Part shown: piece after piece, positions 13,391 through 13,950 of the stretch | Layout: every line of letters begins with the position of its first letter | Position numbering within the stretch: the stretch's first letter is position 1 | Source of the DNA: an uncultured Collinsella sp. | Lineage (GTDB): Bacteria; Actinomycetota; Coriobacteriia; Coriobacteriales; Coriobacteriaceae | Assembly: GCA_902478875.1 (NCBI GenBank) | Contig: CABSMZ010000031.1 | Span: 1 to 13,950, forward strand | DNA length: 13,950 nt | Direction: 5' to 3' | The notes under the pieces: model-generated | Told to the model about the DNA's origin: nothing | Seen by the model: only the letters and a program-made list of their open reading frames with translations | Databases searched by the model: none | Translations under genes and position numbers: made by a program

Positions 13391-13519
13391 GACACTATGA
13401 CCCAATCCAGGGGCACGGAAACGACAGGAGCCCCCGCTCGTGACCGCGGGTCGGGGCTGCGACAATGTTGTTGAAGTGCCAGAGGCGCAGCCGCGCCGCA
13501 ACGAGGTTGGGAGGCTCCC
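13391..13519 (+). ncRNA. Candidate IS110 left-end non-coding region (bridge RNA)
   Basis: This 129-bp non-coding stretch lies between the end of repeat similarity and the transposase start. IS110-group elements encode their bridge (seek) RNA in exactly this place. Possible folds: AGCCCCCGC (13429-13437) with GCG and GGGGCT (13446-13458); GGCGC-AGCC-GCGCC (13484-13497); or, instead, GGCTGCG (13455-13461) with CGCAGCC (13486-13492) enclosing a 24-base loop, as a guide loop might. The left edge, the RNA and its loops are inferred from position and pairing only. Confidence 0.4.
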
Positions 13520-13950
13520 GTGCCTAGATATTCTACCGCCTTCGGAATGGACGTACACCTCAGGTCCACCACCGTCTGCGCGCTCGACGCGGAGACGGGC
13601 GAGGCCGTGACGAGGAGGTTCCGCGGCAACCCCTGGGGCGAGGTCGCCGCCTGGATGGACGGGTTCCCCGGGCCGTCGCTCGCGGCCTACGAGAGCGGCT
13701 ACCCCGGCTTCGCCCCGCAGAGGGAGCTCGCCGGGCTCGGCGTCGAGTGTGTCGTCGCCGCGGTCTCGAAGATCCCCAGGTCGGCCGCCGACTCGGCCTC
13801 CAAGAACGACAGGAACGACGCCGCCAGGATGGCCAAGGCGATACTCGCCCACGACATCTCCCCCGTATGGGTCCCCTCCCCCGAGGTCGAGGGCATCAGG
13901 GACCTCGCCGGCGCCTACGACGGGGCGACCGCGCGCCTGGCGACCGCCAA
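13520..13950 (+). CDS. IS110-family transposase, N-terminal part (runs off window)
   Basis: The first 143 residues of a DEDD-type recombinase of the IS110 family, cut by the window end. It starts at a GTG with GGGAGG (13509-13514) five bases before. The RuvC-like catalytic residues are visible: Asp11 in AFGMDVHLRSTTV, Glu58 in AAYESGYPGF, and Asp97 and Asp100 in SKNDRNDAARMAK. Their spacing fits the D-E-D-D set of the family. The C-terminal serine-containing Tnp domain lies beyond the window. The codon use is more extreme in GC than in the neighbouring genes (many CTC, GTC, GCC, AGG codons), in keeping with a mobile element. The non-coding region upstream of the gene, as in IS110-group rather than IS1111-group elements, would hold the guide RNA. 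Confidence 0.9.
   Translation, partial: MPRYSTAFGMDVHLRSTTVCALDAETGEAVTRRFRGNPWGEVAAWMDGFPGPSLAAYESGYPGFAPQRELAGLGVECVVAAVSKIPRSAADSASKNDRNDAARMAKAILAHDISPVWVPSPEVEGIRDLAGAYDGATARLATA

Noticed and set aside
13301..13852. Minus-strand open frame of 183 codons
   Set aside because: It is the antisense shadow of the IS110 transposase and its left end.

Overview
The window is high-GC DNA, densely coding on both strands, most likely from a gut Coriobacteriia actinobacterium such as Collinsella. I infer this from the style of the proteins (HypC-D-E, a free-standing glucose-type PTS IIA, a 6-phospho-beta-glucosidase, RpiR and AraC regulators, a VVLSGC lipoprotein), the GC-rich codon use and the many palindromic intergenic repeats. 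No marker gene fixes the genus. The first 46 bases are not biological: they are an Illumina Nextera i7 adapter joined to the insert, so the real sequence begins near base 47, inside hypF.

Layout, left to right. (1) 47-3284, plus strand: the 3' end of hypF, then hypC, hypD and hypE, which build the Fe(CN)2CO part of a [NiFe]-hydrogenase active site. (2) 3411-4079, plus: a HAD phosphatase of the phosphoglycolate phosphatase type. (3) 4080-4581: a 500-bp gene-free stretch filled with at least three kinds of palindromic repeat. (4) 4582-8654, minus: a lipoprotein of unknown function, a PTS EIIA(Glc)-like protein with its own promoter and terminator, a GH1 6-phospho-beta-glucosidase and an AraC-type regulator. 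(5) 8769-12395, plus: a large GH106-like glycosidase divergent from the AraC gene, then an RpiR-type sugar-phosphate-sensing regulator. (6) 12539-13159, minus: an XRE helix-turn-helix domain fused to a complete desulfoferrodoxin (superoxide reductase-like) module, flanked by 25-bp direct repeats. (7) 13295 to the end: a dispersed-repeat half-site followed by the left end and the first 143 codons of an IS110-family transposase.

Genes 4 and 5 look like a carbohydrate-use neighbourhood: IIA passes phosphate to a sugar-specific PTS permease not present here, the GH1 enzyme cleaves the imported phospho-glycoside, the GH106-like enzyme probably trims a glycoside, and AraC and RpiR proteins probably control them. 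The points most worth a second look are the non-coding left end of the IS110 element (a candidate bridge RNA locus), its apparent insertion at the edge of a dispersed palindromic repeat, and the XRE-desulfoferrodoxin fusion, which looks like a metal-based redox or oxygen sensor.
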